Source: Cutibacterium sp. (lineage in GTDB: Bacteria; Actinomycetota; Actinomycetes; Propionibacteriales; Propionibacteriaceae). Taken from it: a stretch of DNA of 47,532 nt. The notes below the pieces were generated by a model that was not told the origin of the DNA, searched no databases, and worked only from the letters and a program-made list of their open reading frames with translations. Below, in pieces: positions 34,847 to 46,284 of the stretch. The translations under genes and the position numbers were made by a program. The stretch is from NCBI RefSeq assembly GCF_030525615.1, contig NZ_JAUNEJ010000001.1, positions 752,696-800,227 of the forward strand, written 5' to 3'. The first letter of the stretch is position 1; each line of letters opens with the position of its first letter.

Positions 34847-35200
34847 TCAGTCAGTGGTGAGGAGACGGGCCAGTTGGGAGTCCTGACCATTCTCCTCCAG
34901 ATCGGCCAAGGCCATGGCGACCGAGGCGCGCACAATACGGCCACGGTCGGCGTTGACTCCCCGGGATCGCAGAGTCAGTCTGGCGGTCTCCAGAGCAATG
35001 AGTTCCTCGGTGGAAACGTAGACGGTGATCTTCTCATCATGGCGGACTCTCCCGCTACCTGCGCGTCGTCGCCCAGCAGAACTGGGCTGGGACGGATTAG
35101 CCGTCGTCTTCTTGGAGGATTTTGCCTGCTGCGGTTCGTGGGTATCAGTGGTCGGCCGGAAAAGCTCGTTGGCCCCTGGCAGGCTCACTCGTCGCGGCAT
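34847..35200 (-). CDS. Ribbon-helix-helix-like protein paired with ParA
   Basis: A 117-residue protein with a disordered basic N-terminus (about 25-53) and a segment DEKITVYVSTEELIALETAR followed by a second helix through IVRASVAMALADLEENG (54-102). A strand then two helices fits the ribbon-helix-helix DNA-binding fold. ParA partners such as ParG and omega have this shape. Its ATG overlaps the end of parA by 16 bp, so it is strongly coupled. No scpA or scpB is present at this position. The fold call is inference from pattern, not a search; no catalytic or other domain is seen. Confidence 0.72.
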   Translation of the reverse strand: MPRRVSLPGANELFRPTTDTHEPQQAKSSKKTTANPSQPSSAGRRRAGSGRVRHDEKITVYVSTEELIALETARLTLRSRGVNADRGRIVRASVAMALADLEENGQDSQLARLLTTD

Positions 35201-36102
35201 CGGGCCAGAACCTCCTTAGCCAGATCGCGATAGGCCTGAGCCCCCGATGACGAAGAGGCGTACGTAGTGATCGGTTCTCCGGCAACGGTCGTCTCGGGGA
35301 ATTTGATGGTGCGCTTGATAACGGTGTGGAAGACGACGTCTCCGAAAGCCTGGACGACGCGCTCCATAACCTCGCGCGCATGGAGGGTACGCGCATCGAA
35401 CATCGTGCCAAGGATGCCAAGGATTTCCAGATCTGGGTTGAGACGATCCTGCACTTTTTCGATGGTGTCGGTGAGCAGGGCGATACCGCGCAGCGCAAAG
35501 AACTCACACTCCAGCGGCATGATGACGTAGTCAGAGGCGGTCAGAGCGTTGATGGTGAGCAACCCGAGCGAAGGCGCGCAGTCGATCAGGATCAAGTCGT
35601 ATTCGTCGCGGACTCGATCAATGACTCGCTTGAGGGTCTGCTCGCGAGCCACCTCGCTGACCAGCTGTACCTCTGCCGCCGACAAGTCAATATTGGCTGG
35701 TAGAAGATCCATCCCCTCGGTCTCGGTGGGCTGAATGACATCGTGGATGTCGTCGTCCCGGGTCATCAGGAGGGTGTAGATCGACTTGTCGAGAGTATGT
35801 GGGTTGATTCCCAACCCCACCGACAGGGACCCCTGCGGATCAAAATCGACCAGCAGCACCTTGCGGCCATATTCCGCGAGACCGGCACCCAGGTTGATCG
35901 TCGTGGTGGTCTTGCCGACTCCACCTTTCTGGTTACACATCGAGATAACGGTGGCGTGTTTCGGGCCATCGGGAACCGGCGTCGGTTCAGGAAGGTCGGG
36001 CAACGGGCGTCCGGTCGGACCGACGGAGTTCTCGGCAGCCTCCTGGGCCTCCCGGCCCGGCCCGGGGACGCGGAACAGCGGTTCAGGGTCTGTCTCGGAC
36101 AC
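35185..36102 (-). CDS. ParA/Soj-family ATPase
   Basis: A 305-residue P-loop ATPase that positions DNA or other cargo. After a proline-rich 47-residue tail come the deviant Walker A with KGGVGKTT (59-66), LLVDFDPQGSLSVGLG (switch), DLILIDCAPSLGLLTINALTASD (Walker B region) and a C-terminal helical region including SGAQAYRDLAKEVL. GTG 36102 has GGAAGG 8 nt upstream. The chromosomal parAB locus sits near oriC elsewhere in actinobacteria; this copy is the xerD-linked type. A CACGGA/TCCGTG hairpin lies at 36125-36141, just upstream in the leader. Between this gene and xerD, 36103-36342 otherwise shows nothing recognisable. Confidence 0.93.
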   Translation of the reverse strand: MSETDPEPLFRVPGPGREAQEAAENSVGPTGRPLPDLPEPTPVPDGPKHATVISMCNQKGGVGKTTTTINLGAGLAEYGRKVLLVDFDPQGSLSVGLGINPHTLDKSIYTLLMTRDDDIHDVIQPTETEGMDLLPANIDLSAAEVQLVSEVAREQTLKRVIDRVRDEYDLILIDCAPSLGLLTINALTASDYVIMPLECEFFALRGIALLTDTIEKVQDRLNPDLEILGILGTMFDARTLHAREVMERVVQAFGDVVFHTVIKRTIKFPETTVAGEPITTYASSSSGAQAYRDLAKEVLARCRDE

Positions 36103-36342
36103 GTGGTGACCTTCCTCTCGGCATCACGGAAAGACTCCGTGCTTCCATTAACGATAGTGGGCAGATCAGACAATCGAGCCACAGCGTAGATGTCTTCGCC
36201 ACGTGAATGACGCTACTCACACTCGCTCGTGGGTTGTCATAAGCCGTTATCACCCTGGTCAAGCACCTCTGGCCGCCTTCAGAAGAATCCTTCATTCCAA
36301 CGCTCACCACAGGCCTGAGCCTTACCGGTCGATGGGGATATG

Positions 36343-37259
36343 TCACACCGCCCGTGGGTGGGAAGACCGATAGACCTCCCTGAGGTGGTCTGCGGTCACC
36401 AAGGTGTAGATCTGGGTCGTCGTCACCGAAGAATGACCTAACAACTCCTGCACCACTCGCACGTCAGCCCCGCCGTCAAGCAAGTGGGTGGCGTAGGAAT
36501 GACGCAAACTGTGCGGTGACAAATGTTCAACGTTCAGGCCCGCCGCCTGTCCGGCCCGACGAATAGCCGCCCACGCTGATTGCCGAGACAGCCTCCGCCC
36601 CCGCGTGTTGAGCAGTAGAGCATGATCGCCATTCCCGACTCCAGCCCAGGATGGACGCCCACGCACCAGCCATGCATGTACCGCTTTCGCGGCGTAACTA
36701 CCCAGCGGGACGATGCGCTCTTTGTTACCTTTGCCGATGATTCTCAGCCCCAGATCTGGATCATCGAGGACCGGACGGATGTCATCAACGTCGAGGGCAC
36801 ACACTTCCGAGACACGCGCCCCCGTGCCATAGAGCAATTCCAACAAGGCAGCGTCGCGTAAGCCTTCAACTGTCTCGGTATCAGGTGCCGCCAACAGCGC
36901 TTCGACTTGCTCCACGGAGAGAGCTTTGGGCAGTCTGCGAGAGCGAGTTCCCGGAGAAATCCCGGCAGTAACGTCGGTGGAGGTTTGCCCAACACCGGTC
37001 GCAAAGCGATGGAGGTTGCGCACCGCAACCAAACACCGGGTCACCGATGCTGGTGCCAATTCCAGATCGCCAAGATGTCGACGAAATTCCTCAACGTCGA
37101 CGCGGGTCACCTGCCGCAAAGAGCGTATCCCGCGCGAATCAAGAAAGTCCTCATAGCGTGCAAGGTCGCGCCGATAAGCCTGGACCGTGTTGTCGGACAA
37201 TCCTCGCTCGACGACCAGATGGCGCAAATAATCCTCGGCCTGGTCACCGACGCACGACG

Positions 37260-37263
<4 letters not shown>
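36343..37263 (-). CDS. xerD: Tyrosine recombinase XerD
   Basis: Site-specific recombinase that resolves chromosome dimers at dif, together with XerC and FtsK. The 306-residue product has an N-terminal core-binding SAM-like domain (YLRHLVVERGLSDNTVQAYRRDLARYEDFL) and a catalytic domain with the Arg of YGTGARVSEVCALD, Lys in GKGNKERIVPLG, HSLRHSYATHLL (His-Leu-Arg), GHSSVTTTQIYTLV (His and nucleophile Tyr). Its start overlaps the Nudix gene by 4 bp. The actor FtsK is 32 kb away in this window; a dif site is not seen. Confidence 0.95.
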
Positions 37264-39664
<2,401 letters not shown>

Positions 39665-39672
39665 TCACCATG

Positions 39673-41352
39673 TCAGCCTTGCCCAGCCACCTCATGCAAC
39701 AAATCATGAGCGTGCTCCAGACCTGATTCCGAATCCACCATTCCACTCATCATCCGGGACAACTCGACCTCGCGGTCAGACCCACTCACCTCTCGCAAAC
39801 CTGAACTCGTAACAGCTCCGTCGGAGGCCTTTGTGATGACGACGTGTCTGTCGGCAAAAGCGGCAACCTGAGCCAGGTGGGTGACGACAATGACCTGGTG
39901 ACGTCGTGCCAGTTGCCGCAGCCGCCGTCCAATTTCGATACCCACAGCCCCACCGACTCCCGAGTCAATCTCGTCAAAGACGAAGGTTTGCGGGGTCTGG
40001 GTTTGCGCGGCAACGACCTCCAGAGCAAGTCGCACCCGCGAAAGCTCTCCACCTGAGGCTGCTTTGGACAGCGGTGCCGGGTCCGCCCCGGGGTTGGCTG
40101 CCAGCATGATCGTCACTGCGTCGGCCCCGCGTGGCCCCATCGGGGCTGGTTCGACACGAAACTCCAGCCGAGCCTGCGGCATGGCCAAAGCCGCCAACTC
40201 CGGCTTCACCTCGGCGGCCAACCGTACAGCTGTGCGACGTCGAACAGCGCTAATACGGTCGGCAGATTCCCGCAACTGGGACCGTAACTGCTCCACTTGT
40301 CGGCCCAGAACATCGAGGTCAGTGGCAGCAGGATCAAGTTCAGCAAGTCGTTGTCGATCAGCAGCGGTGGTCTCGAGCAGATCATCAAGGGTCGTCGTGC
40401 GAGATCTCAACAGGTGCTGAATCGCGGCTAGCCGTCCGCCCAATTCCTCCAGACGCTGCGGATCGGACTCAGCATGGGCCGCATGGCCGGCCACCGAGGC
40501 GGCGAGATCAGTCATGTCATACGACATCTGACGGGCGCGCTCTGCCAGCTCAGCAGCCTCCGGATCGACGTCTCCGGTGCCGTCGAGCTCGTGGACAGCC
40601 TGCTCCAACAAAGCCAGCGCTCCCGGTTGAGGTCCGCTCGAAGTTTCCAGACCGTTGATAAGGGTGTCGGCCCTGCGCAGCGCGTCTCGAATTGATTGAG
40701 CCGCTTGCAGATCGGCCATCTCGGCGATGAGGTCATCGTCCTCGTGGGGTTGTGGGTCCACGGCGTCGACCTCTCTGACCCGACGTGAGAGCACCTCGCG
40801 TTCCATCTCAGCCCCGGCACGATCCTCATTGAGACGACGCAGTCGCTGGGACGCAGTGCGAAAGTGCGCCCATAACTCGGAATGTCGACTCAACTGATCT
40901 GCCAGTTTGTTCCCGGCGGCACGGTCTACGACGTCGAGTTGACGCGAGGCATCCACCAGCCGGACCTGCTCGGACTGGCCATGAATGGTCACCTGGTCTC
41001 CAACAACCTGGGCCAACTGGCTGGCAGTAACCTGGGCTCCCCCCAGCAAGGCCCGGGAACGGCGCGTCGTGATGTGGCGGGCACAGATAACTTCATCGTC
41101 TTCAACTGTTCCGCCCAAGTCATGAATGTGCCCTGCGTCAGGAGCGTCAAGGACGGCTTCGACAACCGCGCGATCACGACCTCGGCGGACCAGTCCAGTG
41201 TCGGCCTTGTCCCCCAGCAGCAGCCCGATACCAGTAACCACCATCGTCTTGCCGGCCCCTGTCTCGCCGGTCACCGCCGTCAGCGCGGGAGACGGTTCCA
41301 GAACGGTTTCGTCAATGACGCCCAGCCCGCGAATCCGAACACTATGAATCAC
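39673..41352 (-). CDS. recN: DNA repair protein RecN
   Basis: SMC-like ATPase for double-strand break repair. The 559-residue product has an N-terminal Walker A GETGAGKTMVVTGIGLLLGD, a long coiled-coil-like middle with Arg/Glu/Leu heptads, and the C-terminal SGGELSRVRLALEVV signature with Walker B TFVFDEIDSGVGG. GTG 41352 has GGGGGAGAA 4-5 nt upstream within the nadK end and overlaps its stop by 4 bp. The order tlyA-nadK-recN is conserved in actinobacteria. Confidence 0.96.
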   Translation of the reverse strand: MIHSVRIRGLGVIDETVLEPSPALTAVTGETGAGKTMVVTGIGLLLGDKADTGLVRRGRDRAVVEAVLDAPDAGHIHDLGGTVEDDEVICARHITTRRSRALLGGAQVTASQLAQVVGDQVTIHGQSEQVRLVDASRQLDVVDRAAGNKLADQLSRHSELWAHFRTASQRLRRLNEDRAGAEMEREVLSRRVREVDAVDPQPHEDDDLIAEMADLQAAQSIRDALRRADTLINGLETSSGPQPGALALLEQAVHELDGTGDVDPEAAELAERARQMSYDMTDLAASVAGHAAHAESDPQRLEELGGRLAAIQHLLRSRTTTLDDLLETTAADRQRLAELDPAATDLDVLGRQVEQLRSQLRESADRISAVRRRTAVRLAAEVKPELAALAMPQARLEFRVEPAPMGPRGADAVTIMLAANPGADPAPLSKAASGGELSRVRLALEVVAAQTQTPQTFVFDEIDSGVGGAVGIEIGRRLRQLARRHQVIVVTHLAQVAAFADRHVVITKASDGAVTSSGLREVSGSDREVELSRMMSGMVDSESGLEHAHDLLHEVAGQG

Positions 41353-42284
41353 AAGTTCTCCCCCGCATGGTTGCGTCCTCTCCCTTGACGCCACCCGCTG
41401 ACCGGCAGCTCGAATTTCTTGACCAGACGAGAGGTGAACGGTTGTGCGGCCAAGCGAGCGATCCGCAGCCGATCGGGATGACGCACGACGGTAATCCTCT
41501 CCCCCGGTCGCACCGTGCAGGAACGGCGTCCGTCACACCACAACACCGCCGATTCGGACCCGTCGGGCTGAACGTCAAGGTCGACGCGAGCAGCTGGGCT
41601 CATGACAAGAGGACGGGCAAAAAGGGCGTGGGCGTTGACTGGCACCATAAGCATGGCGTCGAGATCGGGCCACATCACTGGGCCGCCGGCGGAGAACGCA
41701 TAGGCAGTGGATCCAGTAGGGGTGGAGACCAGGATCCCATCGCAGCTCCAGCGTTGTACTGGCAGTTCGTCCACCGACGCCAGCACGTCGAGCATGCGCC
41801 GTCGTGCTGCTTTTTCCAAGGACAGCTCATTGAGGGCGAAAGAGTTCCAGCGATGCTGCCCGGCGTGCTCGGTGACGGTGACTTTGAGGACCAGGCGATC
41901 CTCAATGGTGTAGTCGCGTGAACAGACCTTGTTGACCAGATCTGCCATGTCGGAGCGTTCGAGTTCAGCAAGGAATCCGACATGGCCCAGATTGACACCA
42001 ATCATGGGGACGTGACGCGGCAGGGACCACTCGGCGGCCCGGAGGATCGTGCCGTCCCCACCGAAGACAACGACAACCTCCGCCTCATGGTTGAGCTTTG
42101 CGAGTCCCTGGACCACAGTTCCAGGCAACTTCTTTGCCATCGGCTCAACCTGGTCGTCGGGAACGGCACAGTTAATGCTCCTGGTATCCATCTCCGCGAT
42201 GAACTCAGCAGCCGCGTCAAAAGCGTCGTCACGAGTGGCATGGGTGACGACGACAACATATCGAGAAGGGCTCGTGTCGTTCAC
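41349..42284 (-). CDS. nadK: NAD kinase
   Basis: Phosphorylates NAD to NADP. The 311-residue product has VVVVFGGDGTILRAAEWSL with the GGDGT motif, NLGHVGFLAELE, RMLDVLASVDELPVQ, and GSTAYAFSAGGPVMWPDLDAMLMVPVNAHALFARP with the conserved NE/D and active-site loop. GTG 42284 has TACTGT 6 nt upstream, suggesting an internal promoter despite lying 30 bp after tlyA. Downstream recN overlaps by 4 bp. Confidence 0.96.
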   Translation of the reverse strand: MNDTSPSRYVVVVTHATRDDAFDAAAEFIAEMDTRSINCAVPDDQVEPMAKKLPGTVVQGLAKLNHEAEVVVVFGGDGTILRAAEWSLPRHVPMIGVNLGHVGFLAELERSDMADLVNKVCSRDYTIEDRLVLKVTVTEHAGQHRWNSFALNELSLEKAARRRMLDVLASVDELPVQRWSCDGILVSTPTGSTAYAFSAGGPVMWPDLDAMLMVPVNAHALFARPLVMSPAARVDLDVQPDGSESAVLWCDGRRSCTVRPGERITVVRHPDRLRIARLAAQPFTSRLVKKFELPVSGWRQGRGRNHAGENL

Positions 42285-42314
42285 GTCACCACAGTAGCGG
42301 TCCGGTACGACCAG

Positions 42315-43064
42315 TCAGATCCTCTTTCGACGACCAGACCGTTCCAACAGAACGAAGTGTTCAACGTTTCCGTCTTGACCAGGCAAGGTGCTATCGCACT
42401 CGTCACGCACTGACCATCCCAAATGGTCAGCCTTATCAATGACGGTGGCAACAGCCTGAGCGCGTAGCTGTGGATTAGTGACGACACCGTGGGCACCAAG
42501 GGCCTTGCGTCCCACTTCGAATTGAGGCTTGACCAACAACAACATGAGCCCGTTCGCGCTCATCACTGCCGACAGGGGTTCCATAATCATTGTGAGGGAG
42601 ATGAAGGAAACGTCGCCGACCACCAGTTCCATCGGCTCGAAGGTCCCGTCCATCATCAGGTCATCAGGAGTGAGGTCGCGCAGGTTGAGTCCTTCGTGAA
42701 CAATCACCCTTGGATCGTCGCGTAGCACCGTAGAGAGCTGGTCATGACCGACGTCGACGGCGTGAACGAGTTGGGCTCCCCGCGAAAGCACAACCTGAGT
42801 GAATCCACCGGTTGAGGCTCCGGCGTCAAGGACACGGGCGGGAACGTTGACGCCCAGGGTGTCCAAAGCTGCGAGGAGTTTGTGAGCAGCTCGGGAGACC
42901 CACACCTCCTCCTCGGCAGTCAAAGCGTCGAACTCGTTGACCTTCGTGGCGGGTTTGATGACGACAACTCCGTTGACGGTCACCCGCCCTTCTCGAACCA
43001 GGCGCGTGGCTAAAGTGCGCGAACGCACAAGTCCGGCATTGACGAGGGCCTGGTCGAGTCTCAC
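42315..43064 (-). CDS. tlyA: TlyA-type rRNA 2'-O-methyltransferase
   Basis: A 249-residue protein of the TlyA family, which methylates ribose at 16S and 23S rRNA positions (capreomycin sensitivity) and is often annotated as hemolysin. An N-terminal S4 domain (RLDQALVNAGLVRSRTLATRLVREGRVTVNG) precedes an FtsJ-like methyltransferase (RVLDAGASTGGFTQVVLSRGAQLVHAVDVG). GTG 43064 has GGAGGTGG 14 nt upstream, rather far. The 242 bp from here to ecfT (43065-43306) hold its promoter region and no recognisable gene; ACCATATGGT at 43285-43294 is a perfect dyad. Confidence 0.93.
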   Translation of the reverse strand: MRLDQALVNAGLVRSRTLATRLVREGRVTVNGVVVIKPATKVNEFDALTAEEEVWVSRAAHKLLAALDTLGVNVPARVLDAGASTGGFTQVVLSRGAQLVHAVDVGHDQLSTVLRDDPRVIVHEGLNLRDLTPDDLMMDGTFEPMELVVGDVSFISLTMIMEPLSAVMSANGLMLLLVKPQFEVGRKALGAHGVVTNPQLRAQAVATVIDKADHLGWSVRDECDSTLPGQDGNVEHFVLLERSGRRKRI

Positions 43065-43306
43065 GCGCTAAGCCTGCCACCTCCCACTGACGTGGCCTAC
43101 CCGCAATCAGGGAACCTACAGTTTTCAGCTGCAAATCGCGCGAAAAACTGGCCGTTGAGTCTTACCCGCCGACAGGAAAAACGGATACTGACCGCTGGGA
43201 TAACTAATGGGACCATGCGCCTCGAATATGAAGGTCGCCAACTTCCGCGCCGCCAGCTACCCATTTCTGGCGTCTCACACTTTGACCATATGGTGTTCTG
43301 GTGCGT

Positions 43307-43933
43307 TCACTCCTCGTCACCGAGACCGCGAGCTTTGAGGGCCTCTCCCATCTCCAAGGCATGGCCCACTGCACCGATGAACATCGGGATAAGGAATCTC
43401 CAGCTGGAACGCTCCAGTCCTCTAGCTCTGGCGGCCTCCCTCACCTGCCCCACCGAACCAATGAGGTAAGGAATTGTGGTCCACATCAACGCCAGGGTGA
43501 GCGCAAACTTCTCGGGCTTGGCCCCCAGCGGACGTAACGGATGCACCATCGTGACGATGACATCCATAAGAGCACCAGGATCTGTTGTGCAGGTGACCAA
43601 ACGAGCAATATATAAACACGCGAGCAGCCCCGCGACGTAAATCACTCCTCGCTGCCAAGTGGTGAACACGCAGTGGTACGCAAGGATGAGGGCGTTTGCA
43701 ATCCACAGTGGTACACCAATAGACAGCGCAGTGCGGACTGACATCTTGGCAACAACCACGTCAATAGCTATGGCCATCACCAAACAACTCAGGGAGAACC
43801 ACCATTTCTTGACAAAGAATGGGGTGACGCCAACGACCAGGACGAGCAGATATTTCAGCCAGACCGGCATCCGGTGAGCCAGGCTGTGGCCAGGACGATA
43901 ACCGCCCAAGAAAGTCGAGACATCAGCCTTCAT
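43307..43933 (-). CDS. ECF transporter transmembrane subunit EcfT (BioN type)
   Basis: The membrane scaffold of an energy-coupling-factor transporter. The 208-residue product has about five hydrophobic segments and the two conserved Ala-Arg-Gly coupling motifs near the C-terminus (EAARARGLERSS and EALKARGLGDEE), which contact the ATPase. It overlaps ecfA by 4 bp and completes bioY-ecfA-ecfT, so it serves biotin uptake. Confidence 0.9.
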   Translation of the reverse strand: MKADVSTFLGGYRPGHSLAHRMPVWLKYLLVLVVGVTPFFVKKWWFSLSCLVMAIAIDVVVAKMSVRTALSIGVPLWIANALILAYHCVFTTWQRGVIYVAGLLACLYIARLVTCTTDPGALMDVIVTMVHPLRPLGAKPEKFALTLALMWTTIPYLIGSVGQVREAARARGLERSSWRFLIPMFIGAVGHALEMGEALKARGLGDEE

Positions 43934-44649
43934 CGCGACTGTCCCTCGATCATCATTCGTCTGCGATATCTCGCGATCACCTCTTTGGGATCGCCGTCAT
44001 CAACTACCCGGCCTCCCTCGACCGCCAACACTCGATCGAACGACGCCGCCAGCTCAAGATCATGGGTGCAGCACAGAATCTGTTGCTCGAGACGTTCAAA
44101 GGCGTGGCGAACCATCTCTCGATTACGCAGATCCAGCAGGGTCGTCGGCTCGTCAGCGAGGATGACCGAGGGTTCCACGGCAAGAACACTCGCCAAAGAC
44201 ACCAACTGCCGCTCTCCACCTGACAGGGCATGAACACTGCGCCCGGCTATGTCCTCTAGCCCCTGGCCAGCCAGGATTCTCATGGCGGTTTCGTGACGTT
44301 CAGCGCGGTCGCGGATGCGCTGACGCAAGGACAACTCGACGTCAGCGATAGGGGTTGACATGACAAGCTGACTCATGGGGTTGGTGAAGATGTATCCCAC
44401 CCGTCGCCGCGCAGCTTTGCCGTCAATCGTCGGATCAATTCCATCCACGGTGACGGTGCCGCTGGTGACCTCCATCAAGCCATTGACGAGTTTGAGCAAG
44501 GTCGACTTGCCAGCCCCGTTGGGACCGACCACACCCACCCGCCGCTCAGACAAGGTGAGGTTAACCCCGCTCAGGACCGTCACACACCGACGATGACCCT
44601 CGACGTCATACTCATCAACGTCGAGGCCTGCATTCCTGAACTCAATCAC
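43930..44649 (-). CDS. ECF transporter ATPase EcfA (BioM type)
   Basis: A 239-residue ABC ATPase. Walker A is GPNGAGKSTLLKL, the Q-loop FTNPMSQLV, signature ALSGGERQLVSLA, Walker B VILADEPTTLLD and switch His in CTHDLELAA. It energises the BioY module; a single EcfA suggests a homodimer, as in dedicated BioMNY systems. Both ends overlap neighbours by 4 bp (ATGA). Confidence 0.93.
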   Translation of the reverse strand: MIEFRNAGLDVDEYDVEGHRRCVTVLSGVNLTLSERRVGVVGPNGAGKSTLLKLVNGLMEVTSGTVTVDGIDPTIDGKAARRRVGYIFTNPMSQLVMSTPIADVELSLRQRIRDRAERHETAMRILAGQGLEDIAGRSVHALSGGERQLVSLASVLAVEPSVILADEPTTLLDLRNREMVRHAFERLEQQILCCTHDLELAASFDRVLAVEGGRVVDDGDPKEVIARYRRRMMIEGQSR

Positions 44650-45215
44650 GGCATGAAACGGGGGAACGCGGTCAGCACAGCAGTAGCAATGAGACAGGCC
44701 AGAATGGCCTTAACCAAGTCCAGCCCGAAAAGCGCGACATTGGTAGTCAGCGCCGCATTAAGGCTCAGCTTCGCAAAACCCATCAACCCGAGGACACCGC
44801 CGAGGTAGACCACCACCAGGTCCACAAGTGCGACAAGGAACAGCCACACTGGAAGCATTGACTTGCGTGGACGCCGACGCAGCACCACCGTCGCCACTGC
44901 GCCCGACACAAACGCTCCCAGCAACCAGCCCCACAAGTAGCCTCCGGTTGGGCCGATGAGAACGCCGACTCCGCTGGAGCCTCCGCTGAAGACCGGAAGC
45001 CCCAACGCGCCGACGAGGATGTACAGCGCCACGGCACATCCGCCGCGGACGCTGCCCAGAACCATCGGTGTCAGCATGATCGCAATCATCTGCAAAGCGA
45101 AAGGTACCGCCCCCACCATGAATATCGGTGGGATGACGGCCAGCACTGCGATGAGAGCCGCGAACACGGCGATGAGTGCCAGATCAGTAGCCTGAAAGCC
45201 TTTATGTGACGACAT
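44646..45215 (-). CDS. bioY: Biotin-specific ECF substrate-binding protein BioY
   Basis: The biotin-binding membrane subunit. The 189-residue product has about six membrane segments, including VGAVPFALQMIAIMLTPMVLG and the family-specific FSGGSSGVGVLIGPTGGYLWG motif. ATG 45215 has GGGAGGAA 5 nt upstream; an alternative start 5 codons earlier is weaker. It leads bioY-ecfA-ecfT, behind a BioQ-like operator. Biotin itself is the substrate by family knowledge. Confidence 0.95.
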   Translation of the reverse strand: MSSHKGFQATDLALIAVFAALIAVLAVIPPIFMVGAVPFALQMIAIMLTPMVLGSVRGGCAVALYILVGALGLPVFSGGSSGVGVLIGPTGGYLWGWLLGAFVSGAVATVVLRRRPRKSMLPVWLFLVALVDLVVVYLGGVLGLMGFAKLSLNAALTTNVALFGLDLVKAILACLIATAVLTAFPRFMP

Positions 45216-45275
45216 TGGTGTTCCTCCCAACGCGGGATGAAGCGACCGCCCCGGTTGTCGGCCGCCAGGATTAAT

Positions 45276-45288
45276 TGAACACCGTTCA
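45276..45288. promoter_or_regulatory. BioQ-like operator upstream of bioY
   Basis: TGAACACCGTTCA is a perfect inverted repeat, TGAAC-N3-GTTCA. From memory this is the core of the operator of BioQ, a TetR-type biotin regulator of corynebacteria and mycobacteria. It lies 61 bp before the bioY start and overlaps the stop codon of the HAD gene. Regulation by BioQ is inferred; no bioQ gene is in this window. Confidence 0.7.
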
Positions 45289-46284
45289 GTGTAGCTTGTC
45301 GAATGGCTCCGCAGGCTTGTCGGGAACAGTTGCGCTGGATTGATAGATCAGGCCCATCATGGCCATTACCGTGTCAAGCTGTCCGGAGACATCGGTGGGC
45401 ACATCGGTCGCGATAACATCGCCGCCAGTCGTCAATGAGACCTCAACGTCACCACAACGGGCGTGTTCGTGCGACACCTCAACTTCCCGTTCCGGCTCCA
45501 AAAGGCCCGACAGGTCGGCCGCGATGTTATGCGGTCGCTCCTCAGGCGTTGCCGCCAACAGATCGGCGACGCCATGAGCTCCGGTAAAGACGAACAAGGA
45601 GTCCATCCCCATCGCATTGGCACCACGGATGTCGGTGTCCAGCCTGTCCCCAACGAAAATCGGAGTTTTACACCGCAGACGCGAAACGGTGGCCTCTAAC
45701 AACGGACGGTAAGGCTTGCCGGCGATCACTGGTTCAGCCTCACAGGATGTCGAAACAACCTGAAGTTGAGCGCCGATCCCGGGGACGATCCCGCGATCAG
45801 TGGGACGGGTGATGTCCGGATTGGCCGCGTACCATGTGGCTCCGGCCTGCAGAGCGAATCCTGCTTCCTCCAACAAAGACCACTCGATGTGCGGGTCGTA
45901 ACCCTGAATGACGGCCACCGGATCGTCCTGCGCCGAACCCACTGGGACGAACCCGCGAGCTTGCACCTCCTCGCGCAACGCCTCAGTGCCAACGACAAGC
46001 ACCTTAGCCCCGTCCGGCAGCCTCTCAGCCGCGAGATCTGCGATGGCCTGAGCCGAGGTGACGACATCGCTGGTATCCGTAGGAATACCGATATCTGTCA
46101 AATGCTGAGCCACAACTCTTGCCGAACGGGCTGCGTTGTTGGTAACGAAACCAACCTTCACCCCTCTACGACGCAGTTCCGCAATCGTCTCCGGGGCGGC
46201 CGGTACGGCGTGAGGTCCCAGATAGACGACTCCATCCAGGTCAAAAAGAGCAGCGTCATACCCGTCGATGAGAGCGCCACTCAT
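45286..46284 (-). CDS. HAD-superfamily phosphatase (NagD/IIA type)
   Basis: A 332-residue HAD phosphatase. Motif I is FDLDGVVYLG (nucleophile and acid Asp), motif II FVTNNAARS, then a IIA-type cap, motif III region KPYRPLLEA and motif IV FVGDRLDTDIRGANAMGMDSL. Such proteins dephosphorylate p-nitrophenyl phosphate, phosphoglycolate or nucleotides; the physiological substrate is unknown. The C-terminal 70 residues after the HAD core (GDVEVSLTTGG onward) are extra. It overlaps the TPR gene by 4 bp (ATGA). Confidence 0.9.
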   Translation of the reverse strand: MSGALIDGYDAALFDLDGVVYLGPHAVPAAPETIAELRRRGVKVGFVTNNAARSARVVAQHLTDIGIPTDTSDVVTSAQAIADLAAERLPDGAKVLVVGTEALREEVQARGFVPVGSAQDDPVAVIQGYDPHIEWSLLEEAGFALQAGATWYAANPDITRPTDRGIVPGIGAQLQVVSTSCEAEPVIAGKPYRPLLEATVSRLRCKTPIFVGDRLDTDIRGANAMGMDSLFVFTGAHGVADLLAATPEERPHNIAADLSGLLEPEREVEVSHEHARCGDVEVSLTTGGDVIATDVPTDVSGQLDTVMAMMGLIYQSSATVPDKPAEPFDKLH

